Assembly (NCBI GenBank): GCA_014730235.1
Contig: WJIO01000387.1
Location: 1 to 18,925 of the forward strand
Origin: Candidatus Poribacteria bacterium
GTDB lineage: Bacteria; Poribacteria; DTPJ01; WJIO01
Direction: 5' to 3'
Length of the DNA: 18,925 nucleotides
Part shown: piece after piece, positions 1-7,998 of the stretch
Position numbering within the stretch: the stretch's first letter is position 1
Layout: each line of letters begins with the position of its first letter
Program-made: the position numbers and the translations under genes
The notes under the pieces: model-generated
Seen by the model: the letters and a program-made list of their open reading frames with translations, nothing else
The model's database searches: none
Told to the model about the DNA's origin: nothing

Positions 1-356
1 CATCCTGCCATATAATCAATATAATCAGCGGCAAAATTTACCTCTATTTGAGCAAGGGATAAGATTTTGCCCTGTTCTTCCGAAATAGTATGAGCAAGGT
101 TTTCCTCGTTTTCCCTAATAGCGACAGCAAGAGAACGCAAATAATCAGCTCTTTCAATTGGTGGAACTTTTACCCATGTTTTCTGAGCCTTGTCAGCCAC
201 TTCAACCGCATTCTGGACATCCGCCGCCGTTGATTCCGGAACTTCCGAGATCACCTTTTCAGTGGCTGGATTTTCTACCTGAATCATTTTCCCTGAATCT
301 GAATCCAGAAATTCTCCATTAATGAAATTTTTGTGTTTGGGGATTGTTATGCTCAT
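1..356 (-). CDS. Aldehyde dehydrogenase, N-terminal part (lactaldehyde dehydrogenase-like), runs off the window
   Basis: The reverse strand from the ATG at 356 reads without a stop to the window edge, giving 118 residues. It begins MSITIPKHKNFINGEFLD and continues through VENPATEKVISEVP, IERADYLRSLA, IRENEENLAH, ISEEQGKIL and ADYIDYMAG. This is the standard N-terminal NAD-binding start of the aldehyde dehydrogenase superfamily (an ING-F start, NPAT-, R-D-L, EE-GK). The ADYIDYMA stretch is, from memory, close to E. coli AldA, so oxidation of lactaldehyde, glycolaldehyde or a similar small aldehyde with NAD is plausible. That would fit sugar (fucose/rhamnose) breakdown. The catalytic Cys and Glu lie outside the window. 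An AGGAAGGA ribosome binding site sits 3-4 bases before the ATG. Family is certain; substrate is inferred. Confidence 0.9.
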   Translation of the reverse strand, partial: MSITIPKHKNFINGEFLDSDSGKMIQVENPATEKVISEVPESTAADVQNAVEVADKAQKTWVKVPPIERADYLRSLAVAIRENEENLAHTISEEQGKILSLAQIEVNFAADYIDYMAG

Positions 357-502
357 AATTCCTTCCTCTTCGCTTTTGTGTTCTCACAGAAAGACATTTC
401 ACTGTAGAACCCACGTTATGATTTTCGCAAAATAAGTGCTGAGGAAAGGAGAAAGATGGGTGAGTGTAAAGAAAACCAGAATCTGGACGTACCGATAACT
501 TA

Positions 503-637
503 TCATGTCCACTCTATTTGTTCAATAAACTCCTTAACAAAGGTATCTATTTCATTCATGCTAAAGCGGAAATCAATGGAAATAAACTGGCTGGAGGTAG
601 ACTCCCACTTATACGAAAATGAAGATAAACAAAGCGG
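503..637 (-). pseudogene. Possible remnant of a gene 3' end (44 open codons, no start)
   Basis: Between two in-frame TGA codons, the reverse strand has 44 open codons ending in ISIDFRFSMNEIDTFVK then EFIEQIEWT. The pattern of a beta strand, a short polar turn and the helix EIDTFVKEFIEQIE resembles the extreme C-terminus of class-V aminotransferase or cysteine-desulfurase-like proteins. That is a resemblance from memory only. There is no start codon or ribosome binding site, and the upstream frame is closed, so this would be a leftover of a degraded gene rather than a working one. It could equally be chance. Confidence 0.25.
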
Positions 638-874
638 TCATGAAATACCAGCTTCCTGTATATTTTTCTCCTTTCCAAGCACGGGAGGCACAGCCGTTTC
701 CAGCTATACCCTATCGGCCAGTCTTCATGGGTTAAATAACCTTTAGAAAGAAAGGCTCGGAGAAATTTCATTTACATGAATAACTGATTCATATTAATAT
801 ATATGACTTTTAATGTCAAGTGAAAATCCTGAACTTCAGATACCAAGCAAAAAATTTATGTCCGTGAAAACTTT

Positions 875-1056
875 GGCTCTTCCGGTTTGAGTATGGTAAT
901 AATTTGAAAATTCTCTCAGCTTGTCATTCCTGCAAAACTCTTATTCCTTTTTGCTCAAGCTTTTTCAAAAAGCTTGAAGCAGGAATGACAAATGGAGGAT
1001 GTTTTTTCTTAATTGGACAATGTTTTTTACACCTCCACATTCAAACTGGATGAACC
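875..1056 (+). mobile_element. MITE-like element, copy 1 (degraded, internally expanded), with 8-bp target duplication
   Basis: The element starts GGCTCTTCCGG at 875 and ends with a degenerate inverted copy, AAACTGGATGAACC, at 1043-1056. The first ~59 bases match the intact copy at 4885 with about five mismatches. Flanks AAAACTTT (867-874) and AAAACTTC (1057-1064) agree at 7 of 8 bases, as expected for an old 8-bp target duplication. The central palindrome arms (GTCATTCCTGC at 922-932 and GCAGGAATGAC at 979-989) are separated by a 46-base insert, against four bases in the intact copy. The insert contains its own perfect hairpin, CAAGCTTTTT-C-AAAAAGCTTG (956-976). No transposase is encoded. 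Confidence 0.75.
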
Positions 1057-1092
1057 AAAACTTCTGATACAGACTAAAAACTTATTATACAT

Positions 1093-1174
1093 CTCATTGC
1101 GAGTAAAGCGAAGCAATCTCAAAGGTTTAGTGTATGGAGGAGATTGCTTTGTCACTCCGTTCCTCACAATAACA
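1093..1174. repeat. Palindromic 'cattgcgag...caatctc' intergenic repeat
   Basis: The left arm CTCATTGCGAGTAAAGCGAA runs on into GCAATCTC (1093-1120). The right arm, GGAGATTGCTTTGTCACTCC then GTTCCTCACAATAAC (1139-1173), is its imperfect inverted copy. The two are separated by about 18 bases. Elements with ends of this type (TCATTGCGAG...AGCAATCTC) are familiar as dispersed non-coding repeats in many environmental bacterial genomes. It lies 36 bases right of MITE copy 1, so the two mobile repeats are clustered in the same gene-free stretch. Confidence 0.6.
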
Positions 1175-1304
1175 CAGGGATGTAAAATTTATACTTGGCT
1201 TCAGATATGAATCATTGATTTTTATCATTCAAGCTTTTATAATAATCCAAATCAATAGCTCAAAAACAATGATGGATGTTTAGTATTTGGAGGAATAAGC
1301 ATAT

Positions 1305-2111
1305 ATGAATTATGAAAGAAACAATATACAGGAAATACAGGGGTTGAGCCAAAGGGGAAAAACCCTCAGCATTGTTGATCTGATAAAGGCCAACACAATA
1401 AGTGTGGATATGGCGGCATATTCCATGTATAACATAGCAAAAGAAGCTTCATTTCTTACGGCGGCAAGGCCGGGAAATGCTGGTAAAACAACTTTATTAG
1501 CATGTTTGTTGACCTTTTTACCACCCGGTAACCAGATAATTACCACTAGTGATCCCTCTGTAATAACCAATGCAGAGAAATATATAGAAAATAAAGAACC
1601 TGACAAAATATGCTTTTTATGTCACGAGATCGGGTCAGGGCCCTGGTATGGTTACCTGTGGGGAAGATATGTGGGTCAAATGATAAATCTTATAAACAAA
1701 GGCTGTCGAGTGGCAACTTGTATACACGCGGATACTTTAACAGAACTGCATGATATTATGGTTTCCAGGGAATTGGAAGTGTCTGAAGAGGATTTTACCC
1801 TTATAGACCTGATATTATTTATGAATCTTGATAGATCAATTACAGGACTTAGACGTAGAGTATCTGCTTTATATAAGAAAACTTCTGATCAGGATAGACA
1901 TAAACTGATTTTTTCATGGGATAAAAGTTCTGATGAATTTATAAAACATGATAAATGCCCTGAAAAGACAGATGGTATTGATATTTGCAGAGATTTTGTA
2001 AATCATTTAGTGAAATCAGGTGAGAATGATTTTCGTTGGGTAAGAGAAAAGGTGCTGGAATTTTATGATAATCTGGATTCCAGCCTGTTTTTACATGGGG
2101 ATAAGAATTGA
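1305..2111 (+). CDS. GspE/VirB11-like P-loop ATPase, stand-alone
   Basis: This 268-residue protein resembles the core of secretion/pilus ATPases. It has a short N-terminal segment (SIVDLIKANTISVDMAAY, about 22-39), a P-loop ARPGNAGKTTLL (about 53-64), an acidic strand CFLCHEIGSG (about 102-111) in the Walker B/Asp-box region, and RVATCIHADTLTEL (about 135-148). The last matches the His-box (AT-HA) of the VirB11/PilT/GspE superfamily. The P-loop has Arg where the first Gly of GxxxxGKT usually lies. The glutamate-rich C-terminal third (from about 190) is not recognisable. Start: ATG at 1305 preceded by GGAGG at 1289-1293. No secretin, pilin or platform gene lies nearby, so a role in a secretion machine is not shown; it could be an orphan or regulatory ATPase. 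Superfamily fairly sure, role unknown. Confidence 0.75.
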   Translation: MNYERNNIQEIQGLSQRGKTLSIVDLIKANTISVDMAAYSMYNIAKEASFLTAARPGNAGKTTLLACLLTFLPPGNQIITTSDPSVITNAEKYIENKEPDKICFLCHEIGSGPWYGYLWGRYVGQMINLINKGCRVATCIHADTLTELHDIMVSRELEVSEEDFTLIDLILFMNLDRSITGLRRRVSALYKKTSDQDRHKLIFSWDKSSDEFIKHDKCPEKTDGIDICRDFVNHLVKSGENDFRWVREKVLEFYDNLDSSLFLHGDKN

Positions 2112-2144
2112 TTTATATGCTTTATATTATGACAGCTTTCCTGA

Positions 2145-2249
2145 GTTTTGTTTTTTTCGATAAGAGTTGCAAACGGTTATATTCCCTGGTGGACTAATGG
2201 TTGTAATGGATATAGCGATAACATACTTGGAGCTATTCAAATTAAATAA
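2145..2249 (+). pseudogene. Possible remnant of a gene 3' end upstream of the sulfatase
   Basis: After an in-frame TGA (2142-2144), 34 codons stay open to a TAA at 2247-2249. They read like real protein: VANGYIPWWTNGCNGYSD followed by NILGAIQIK. The dense Trp/Gly/Asn pattern is typical of carbohydrate-active enzymes, but I cannot assign a family. No start codon with a ribosome binding site precedes it, and it fills most of the gap between the ATPase-like gene and the sulfatase. It could be the decayed tail of a gene once ahead of the sulfatase. Low confidence. Confidence 0.25.
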
Positions 2250-2260
2250 GGACTATTCTA

Positions 2261-3661
2261 ATGTCAGATAAAACCAATCTTTTGTTTGTATTTGCAGACC
2301 AATTAAGAGCGAGTTCTCTGCCGGTATATGGTGAAAATCAGATTGAAACGCCCAACATCACCCGACTGGCGGAACAGGGCGTAACTTTTACAAACTCTAT
2401 ATCCACCTGTCCGGTATGCACCCCTTACCGATCTATGCTTTTGCTGGGACGACATCCCCAGACCACAGGTCATATAATGAATTTCGTATGCACGCGCCAC
2501 GACGAAATCAGCATCGGGGATGCCTTTTCTCATGCTGGATATAAGACCGGGTGGGTGGGCAAGTGGCATCTGCATACAGGTTCGTTCCCCCAGATAAATG
2601 GGCCCGACTACGTTCCGGAAGGCAGGAATCGACTGGGCTTTCAATACTGGCGGGGTTATAACTTTCACATGGATTATTTCAACGGCACAGTTAATATAGA
2701 CGACTGGCGTTACCAGCATTGGACAGGTTATGAGACTAATGCCCTGAATCAATATGCCATAGAATTTATGGAAGGTGTTGGGGATAACCCTTTCTGTCTG
2801 TTTATCTCACCCCATCAACCCCATTTTACGCCTTATGATTACGCCCCAAAAGAATATTATAAGCGTCTGCCGGATAAGCTGCATCTGCCTGAAAACGTGC
2901 CGGATGACCTTATGGACAGGTCTCTGGATGTATACCGTCATTATCTTGCCATGACCCTGGCCCTGGACGATATGATGGGTGAATTAATAGACTATCTGGA
3001 TCGCACCGGGAAAAGCGATAATACACTTGTTGTTTTTACTTCGGATCATGGAACTCAGATGGGGGCGCAAGGCTGGCATCCCTTCCAGAAAAAAGTTCCC
3101 TACGAGGAATCACTGTTGATACCCATGATAATCCAACAGCCGGGAGTGTTTGACAACGGCGGATTATGTGATACACTAACGGCCCCGGTGGATATGTTTC
3201 CATCATTGTGCAGCCTTTGCGACGTTCCAATTCCCCGAACTGTGGAGGGTTACGATCTATCGGGGTCATGGCTTGGTGAAGAAAACTCCTGCCGGCAGGA
3301 TGCTGTGTTGACCATGAATTTCACAAAGGCTTATGACTTCCTTGTCGATGGCGAAGAATGGCGGGGAGTAAGAACAAAGGATTATTCATACTCCCGATGG
3401 CTTAACGGAACAACTGAGCTTTTTGACCTCAGAAACGATCCCCTGGAAATGGAAAACCTGGCCGGCATCCTGAAACACAGGGAGCTTGAGAAACAAATGG
3501 AGTCACAACTTCAGGAATTGATGACCAGACGTAATGAATCTATGATACCATGCACTGATTACGGCATTTGGTATGATAATCAGCGCAGGATCATAAGAAA
3601 TGTATACGGCGAACTGGGCGATCCGGAACAACCCCCGGATTGGTCTTTACTTACTGCTTGA
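2261..3661 (+). CDS. Type I sulfatase (formylglycine-dependent), cytoplasmic-type
   Basis: This 466-residue protein is a member of the alkaline-phosphatase-superfamily sulfatases, which hydrolyse sulfate esters. Seen directly: the metal strand LLFVFADQL with D13-Q14; the catalytic signature C53-T-P-Y-R57, whose Cys is converted to formylglycine in this family; GWVGKWHLH (K101, H103) for sulfate binding; SPHQPH (about 183-188); and FTSDHG (D262, H263) completing the metal site, followed by a lysine pair at 277-278. The C-terminal LFDLRNDPLEMENLA is the usual sulfatase C-subdomain motif. There is no signal peptide, so it probably acts on small imported sulfated substrates inside the cell, unlike many exported sulfatases. 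The DQ rather than DD start is seen in choline-sulfatase/heparan-type branches; exact substrate unknown. The ATG follows AAGGAC at 2248-2253. Its 3' end overlaps the opposing URO-D gene by 11 bp. Confidence 0.92.
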   Translation: MSDKTNLLFVFADQLRASSLPVYGENQIETPNITRLAEQGVTFTNSISTCPVCTPYRSMLLLGRHPQTTGHIMNFVCTRHDEISIGDAFSHAGYKTGWVGKWHLHTGSFPQINGPDYVPEGRNRLGFQYWRGYNFHMDYFNGTVNIDDWRYQHWTGYETNALNQYAIEFMEGVGDNPFCLFISPHQPHFTPYDYAPKEYYKRLPDKLHLPENVPDDLMDRSLDVYRHYLAMTLALDDMMGELIDYLDRTGKSDNTLVVFTSDHGTQMGAQGWHPFQKKVPYEESLLIPMIIQQPGVFDNGGLCDTLTAPVDMFPSLCSLCDVPIPRTVEGYDLSGSWLGEENSCRQDAVLTMNFTKAYDFLVDGEEWRGVRTKDYSYSRWLNGTTELFDLRNDPLEMENLAGILKHRELEKQMESQLQELMTRRNESMIPCTDYGIWYDNQRRIIRNVYGELGDPEQPPDWSLLTA

Positions 3662-4712
3662 TAGGCAAATATCCATGCTTATTTATGGCCCTGGATATGG
3701 CCAGCATGCTTCCATGCCAACGGTTTGCCGGGATGTCCTCTGTGATTCCGATAATCAGTCGATCTCCCGGCGTTGATTCTTTCAGGAGCTTGACGGTTTC
3801 CGCTTCCACTTCCTCATCAGAACGTATATGTATAGATGATGGATAATTTATCCACAGGACTTTATCAGACCATATATCCAGGGCTTCTCTGAGAGTCATA
3901 TCACAGTCAGGGGCAGGGGTAAAGGCTTCTACATAGTCCAGACCGGATTCGGCCACTAAATCAGCCCATACCTTGTTGTTGCCATCCAGATGCGCCCCCA
4001 GCAGAACGTTGCCCTTGTGGAGTATATCGGCGGCTTCGTTGTAACATGGTATAACGTATTTCTGGAAACGCTCCCGACCCATTACATCGCCGGTTTCGTT
4101 TCCTCCGTAGTTTACATGGGATGCTGGAGAGTTAGCCACCAATGGGTAAATTTTCCGATGCTGTTCAACGATTGCATCGTTGAGCTTCTGAATTTCATCA
4201 CGACGTTCCAGCCACTCTATGGCAAAGATTTCCACTCCCATCCATGAGATCATGATCTGATGCAGCGGCGTTAATCCTATTCCTCCCCGAAGGATCACAC
4301 CCTCGCCTAATTCAGCTTCGGCTTTGAGGTAGCTGTCGTAGCATGGCTCGTATTCAGCATCCTGAATCATGAACATCAGAGGTTTATAGTCCTCCGGTTT
4401 TGTGAATAGCCTCTTTATGTGCCAGCTTGTAAATCCCGCAGGGCGGCTTATAGAATGTAGATCACCTACAGGTGTATGGATGTCTCTCCGGGAATAAGTA
4501 ATACCATCCTCTTCATAAGAACTGGATTTGTAGGTAACGTTAGGCGTTTTGGTATGGAAAACCGCGTATCCACGATTGACGACGCATAGACCGTCTTCTT
4601 TGAGCTTGCGCTCGGTTTCTGATGGGGAGATCATACACTCATATATAGTAAAAGGCACTTTGTCGGGCCTGTCACCATATAGAACCGCTTCAACTCTTTT
4701 TCGAGGTGTCAT
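3651..4712 (-). CDS. Uroporphyrinogen decarboxylase (URO-D)-family / cobalamin-methyltransferase-like protein
   Basis: This protein of 353 residues starts MTPRKRVEAVLYGDRPDKVP, the typical opening of the URO-D/MtaA/CmuA family (R-R-V-A-L-G---D-VP). Other visible pieces are a central GGIGLTPLHQIM and WMGVEIFAIEW, HVNYGGNETGDVMG, KYVIPCYNEAA, LLGAHLDGNN, and LDYVEAFTPAPDCDMTLREA near the C-terminus. This is a paralogue branch common in environmental polysaccharide-degrading bacteria and probably not a haem-synthesis enzyme; possibilities include methyl transfer. The frame is open upstream to 4862, but I chose the ATG at 4712 because it begins at the family N-terminus and has GAAAGG five bases ahead. 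It is co-directional with the glycosidase-like gene, from which a MITE separates it. The function of this branch is not established. Confidence 0.82.
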   Translation of the reverse strand: MTPRKRVEAVLYGDRPDKVPFTIYECMISPSETERKLKEDGLCVVNRGYAVFHTKTPNVTYKSSSYEEDGITYSRRDIHTPVGDLHSISRPAGFTSWHIKRLFTKPEDYKPLMFMIQDAEYEPCYDSYLKAEAELGEGVILRGGIGLTPLHQIMISWMGVEIFAIEWLERRDEIQKLNDAIVEQHRKIYPLVANSPASHVNYGGNETGDVMGRERFQKYVIPCYNEAADILHKGNVLLGAHLDGNNKVWADLVAESGLDYVEAFTPAPDCDMTLREALDIWSDKVLWINYPSSIHIRSDEEVEAETVKLLKESTPGDRLIIGITEDIPANRWHGSMLAISRAINKHGYLPIKQ

Positions 4713-5028
4713 ATATAAACCTTTCATTTCATTTGTCATGTAAGAAATAGCAAACGGATAGCACAGATTAAAATGATATTCACAGATTACCAGTTGACAG
4801 CTTAATAAAGATAATGATAGGCCCCCGTTAGGGGGAATTTGAGAATACTTATTGGTAATCACTTGTGAGCTATTTTAGTTTACTGGTTCTTCCGGGTTTA
4901 GTGTGGTAATAATTTGAAAATTCTCTCAGCCTGTCATTCCTGCGAAAGCAGGAATGACAATCAAAGTAAGTTTTTCTTGTAAATTTGATATTTTTCTTCA
5001 TTACCACAATAAACCCGGAAGAACCAAT
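4713..5028. other. Intergenic spacer containing a MITE and a small GC hairpin
   Basis: Besides the MITE at 4885-5025, this spacer has a short inverted repeat CCCCC-GTTA-GGGGG (4822-4835) in otherwise AT-rich DNA. It is not followed by a T-run on either strand, so I do not call it a terminator. It lies in the leader region of the URO-D gene. No clear promoter is visible. Confidence 0.5.
4885..5025 (+). mobile_element. MITE, copy 2 (intact, 141 bp), inserted at the stop codon of the glycosidase gene
   Basis: The terminal inverted repeats are about 26 bp, GGTTCTTCCGGGTTTA- at the left and the complementary -TAAACCCGGAAGAACC at the right, with a single mismatch (position 17). The flanks AGTTTACT (4877-4884) and AATTTACT (5026-5033) are an 8-bp target duplication with one mismatch. 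The centre is a perfect 12-bp hairpin, TGTCATTCCTGC-GAAA-GCAGGAATGACA (4942-4969). There is no open frame for a transposase. Ends of the GGYTCTT type plus 8-bp duplications match what is known of ISL3-family insertion sequences, so a trans-acting ISL3-like transposase is inferred. The right duplication contains the TAA stop (5029-5031) of the upstream gene. Confidence 0.88.
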
Positions 5029-7998
5029 TTACTTTATAACGAAATGCCATAAATATTTAATATTATCATCTCTTTCAGGAATACTAAAGTTTATTATACC
5101 ATCTTTAGCTACAGCCTGTATAGATGATCCATCATCAAGAATAAGGTATATATCACCGGATTCAGAACCCGGAGATTTTACACAAACGTCCTTACCGGGA
5201 TATTCATACAGCCATATTTCTGTATTTTTATTATTTTCCACGATGAAAGACACACCTTCGTGACCAAAATCCATATTTCCCAGCTTCTTTATATTTGCGG
5301 CTGTAAGGTTTGGCCCTGTTACATAAAATCCGTAAGGAGGTAATTCATAACCTTTTTCTGTTCTATCCTTTGAATTGAGGTTTGCTGTTACATCTATATT
5401 ACCATATACAGCCTTTATAATACCATCATCCTCCGGTGTGCTTGCATCATTCCAACTGTGTTTAAATGCCTTCACAGGTTCGCCTACATACCGGGAGCAT
5501 ATAGATTTCTGTATACGATCCAGCCATCTCAACCATTCACGCGCTTTTGTATTCTCCAGAGCCGGGGCATGAATCACATAACTCATACAAAATCCAAGAC
5601 CGAGAGTCCAGGACAAGACCTGGCGATTTGTAACGAACTGACCAAGATCATGATACAGCATAGCAGTTTTGTCATGGGCGATATATTGGGCAAGGGGAAA
5701 AATCTCCCATGTTTTTTTAGGGAACTTGTATTTCATTAAAGAACGCCAGCCTGGACCACCTACAGTGGGAACAATACTCCAGGCCATTCCACATAATTGA
5801 ACTTCGTAATTAACTACCCTATCCCAGCCAGATTCAGTGGACAACGGTTTAACCTGAGAATCCTCAGTAATCATAGAGATAATACCTTCAGCATAAGCAT
5901 AAGGTGTAGGGGATGCAGGATTCATATCATAATGCCAGCTTCGGGCCCCGCATTGATCCTGAAAGAGAATATCCACAGGATATTCATGGGTAAATTGCTT
6001 TACAGTCTTGCGGTTGGCTGACTGGACAGCCGGATGCCAGTGACAGATAGTATATCCTTCGTTTTCTCCATAACGTTCTCTGGATAAACTTCCATCCAGA
6101 TTCCGTAAAAGCGGCTCCTCACCTTCCCTCTTAAATGTCGGGCCTTTGGGATCGTCGCACCACCACGTGGGATTGGTATATGGAACAACAATATGACCTA
6201 ATTCATGACATTTATCGAAGAACTCCCGGAATTCCTCAGGTGTTCCAAACTCCGATCGTGGGGGTAAATGATCCGGATATTCCTTGTCGAAACCACCTTT
6301 CAGATAATCGGTAAAGTGAACCTGGGTAGGTACAGGCAACAAATCCAGATATTTTATCTTATCTTTGCAGTTGCCATTGTATTTTACCAATACTGAATTT
6401 TTGAATTTCTCCAGAATTTCAGGGGACATTTTATTCTCAAGAGGACGATTGATAAGGTTGGTTTCGCAGTAATCCCTTAAACTTTCCCCGGCTGATTTAC
6501 CTGTGGTTATACGGACTTCAGGACATAACCAGCTTTCGCCTTCCGGAACGTAGGTAGCAAATGGACGATCACAGTATCCACCTTTCTCATCACCGCCGAT
6601 TGACAGACGACCGGGAACAAAGATAACGGAATGGTCTTCTGCACCAACCCAGGCATCGTGCTTTCCGGGCTGTATACGGTATATGGAAACCGAATCTGTG
6701 TTAGTGTCCAGGTGGAAGAAATCAGCAAAGGCGGCTGGATAAAGAACGCTGTGCTGAAAGTAGGTTGCAGGATGAAGAGCCGCAAAAAAGGAATATCCAC
6801 CAACTTCAAACCAGTTACCCCCATTTTTTACATACTCACCAACAGCCTCTACACTATCATCAATGCTGTTTTCATCTGATGTCGGAATCCACTCTCCATA
6901 GGGATTTAGAATAGCCAGAAATTTTTGAGATTTAAGAACTTCCAGCATGACTTTGGGAGAAGCAATTATCTCCATATCAATATCTGATTTGTTCTGAAAT
7001 TCTTTAATCCATTCATCCACCTTAATATTTGTATAACCGCCTCTTTCTGGGCCGTTTTTTAAGGCAATAAGTCCGAACTTTGGGGAATTTTCTTTAGAAA
7101 CAGACATAAGCTTTTCTACAACGCCTGTAACCACAGCTTTAACGTTTTGTTTATCGCGATTATCAATTCTACCACCTATTCTCCACAATAAACCCTTATC
7201 TCCCAGATCGCCGGCGGCGAAGTAAGGCCCATTTTCTGAGTCGACAAGAACAATATCCATGTGAGAATAGGGCGAAGAACGATTGACCTGGGCTACAGAT
7301 TTATTAATCCGCTTTGTCAATTCAGGATCAAGCCATTTTTCCCCCTCTGGTGTAACATTTACCTTTACCGGAATTTCATCCTCCTGTATATCAATGTGTC
7401 CGCCAAATAGATTTACATAACCCTGTGAACCCATTACTTTATGCTGCCATGATGTGGGATTATCCGGCGATTGACGCTGGAAGAACCATCCTTTAAAAGC
7501 CGTTCCTACAGACATGTTGCCATTCATGGGGCATATAAACTGATCCAGTTGTTGGGGATCAAATCGAAGCTGGGCTGGTAACGCAAAATCCAGGATCGTC
7601 CCATTATAAGGTGTAACTTCACCTTTAAATCCTATACCATCAGAATCTATGCTGATATTTATTTCAACTTTTACCTCAGGGCTTTTAAATACCATGTGCA
7701 ATTCGTCTTCCTGACTGTTTACAGAATATTTAAAGCTTTTGTCCGCTGAGGATGAATTAAATTCAGCAGCGTTTATTGTTTTTCCATCGGCAAGTTTTAT
7801 ATGCCAGAGACCAAATTCATCGCTATTCAGTATGGACTTTGACTTATCATCTCCCGTTATCGAAATTATAGATCCATTGCTGTTATTAAAAGTAACAGTT
7901 CCTGACCCGTTTGATAGAATAATCTTTGCATTTTCATATTCGACAGCCCCCATAACGACTGAAACCAGAGTTAATACAGTTATACTTGATAACATCAT
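5029..7998 (-). CDS. Large exported glycoside-hydrolase-like protein (DUF6259-like)
   Basis: This 989-residue protein starts MMLSSITVLTLVSVVMGA, a short hydrophobic signal-peptide-like start, and is likely periplasmic or exported. An N-terminal all-beta region (about 20-260) rich in Asn/Ser/Gly resembles the galactose-mutarotase-like domain in front of many glycosidases. From about 560 a TIM-barrel-like part follows: LPVPTQVHFTDYLKG, a segment with HELGHIVVPYTNPTWW, then PVDILFQDQCGARSWH with D681 on a strand end and STESGWDRV with E722. These are reasonable candidates for nucleophile and acid. A C-terminal beta domain ends WLYEYPG...LWHFVIK. The layout fits DUF6259/GH36-GH101-clan-like glycosidases; the substrate is unknown. 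AGGAG at 8003-8007 is four bases from the first ATG and seven from the second (7995), so translation may start one codon later. The stop codon lies within the MITE target duplication. Confidence 0.75.
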   Translation of the reverse strand: MMLSSITVLTLVSVVMGAVEYENAKIILSNGSGTVTFNNSNGSIISITGDDKSKSILNSDEFGLWHIKLADGKTINAAEFNSSSADKSFKYSVNSQEDELHMVFKSPEVKVEINISIDSDGIGFKGEVTPYNGTILDFALPAQLRFDPQQLDQFICPMNGNMSVGTAFKGWFFQRQSPDNPTSWQHKVMGSQGYVNLFGGHIDIQEDEIPVKVNVTPEGEKWLDPELTKRINKSVAQVNRSSPYSHMDIVLVDSENGPYFAAGDLGDKGLLWRIGGRIDNRDKQNVKAVVTGVVEKLMSVSKENSPKFGLIALKNGPERGGYTNIKVDEWIKEFQNKSDIDMEIIASPKVMLEVLKSQKFLAILNPYGEWIPTSDENSIDDSVEAVGEYVKNGGNWFEVGGYSFFAALHPATYFQHSVLYPAAFADFFHLDTNTDSVSIYRIQPGKHDAWVGAEDHSVIFVPGRLSIGGDEKGGYCDRPFATYVPEGESWLCPEVRITTGKSAGESLRDYCETNLINRPLENKMSPEILEKFKNSVLVKYNGNCKDKIKYLDLLPVPTQVHFTDYLKGGFDKEYPDHLPPRSEFGTPEEFREFFDKCHELGHIVVPYTNPTWWCDDPKGPTFKREGEEPLLRNLDGSLSRERYGENEGYTICHWHPAVQSANRKTVKQFTHEYPVDILFQDQCGARSWHYDMNPASPTPYAYAEGIISMITEDSQVKPLSTESGWDRVVNYEVQLCGMAWSIVPTVGGPGWRSLMKYKFPKKTWEIFPLAQYIAHDKTAMLYHDLGQFVTNRQVLSWTLGLGFCMSYVIHAPALENTKAREWLRWLDRIQKSICSRYVGEPVKAFKHSWNDASTPEDDGIIKAVYGNIDVTANLNSKDRTEKGYELPPYGFYVTGPNLTAANIKKLGNMDFGHEGVSFIVENNKNTEIWLYEYPGKDVCVKSPGSESGDIYLILDDGSSIQAVAKDGIINFSIPERDDNIKYLWHFVIK

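Larger units (their letters stand above)
357..1304. other. Long non-coding stretch with repeats and decayed DNA
   Basis: This stretch separates the divergent aldehyde dehydrogenase and ATPase-like genes. Short open frames in it (for example 456-746 on + and 556-771 on -) show no family motif and no convincing composition. What can be supported is a possible C-terminal gene remnant (503-637, -), a MITE-like element (875-1056) and a second palindromic repeat (1093-1174). Any promoters for the two flanking genes should lie here, but no clear -35/-10 pair stands out. Confidence 0.6.

Noticed and set aside
456-746. 96-codon plus-strand frame as a gene
   Set aside because: The start has a purine-rich stretch ahead, but the protein has no family motif, an odd composition, and overlaps better-looking remnant sequence on the other strand. 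It is probably chance in decayed DNA.
4713-4862. 50-codon N-terminal extension of the URO-D-family gene
   Set aside because: The extension is unlike the family, and the ATG at 4712 starts at the conserved N-terminus with a GAAAGG site at good distance.
4942-4969. MITE core hairpin as an intrinsic terminator
   Set aside because: The stem is strong but is not followed by a T-run on either strand. It recurs as part of the mobile repeat, so it was annotated there.
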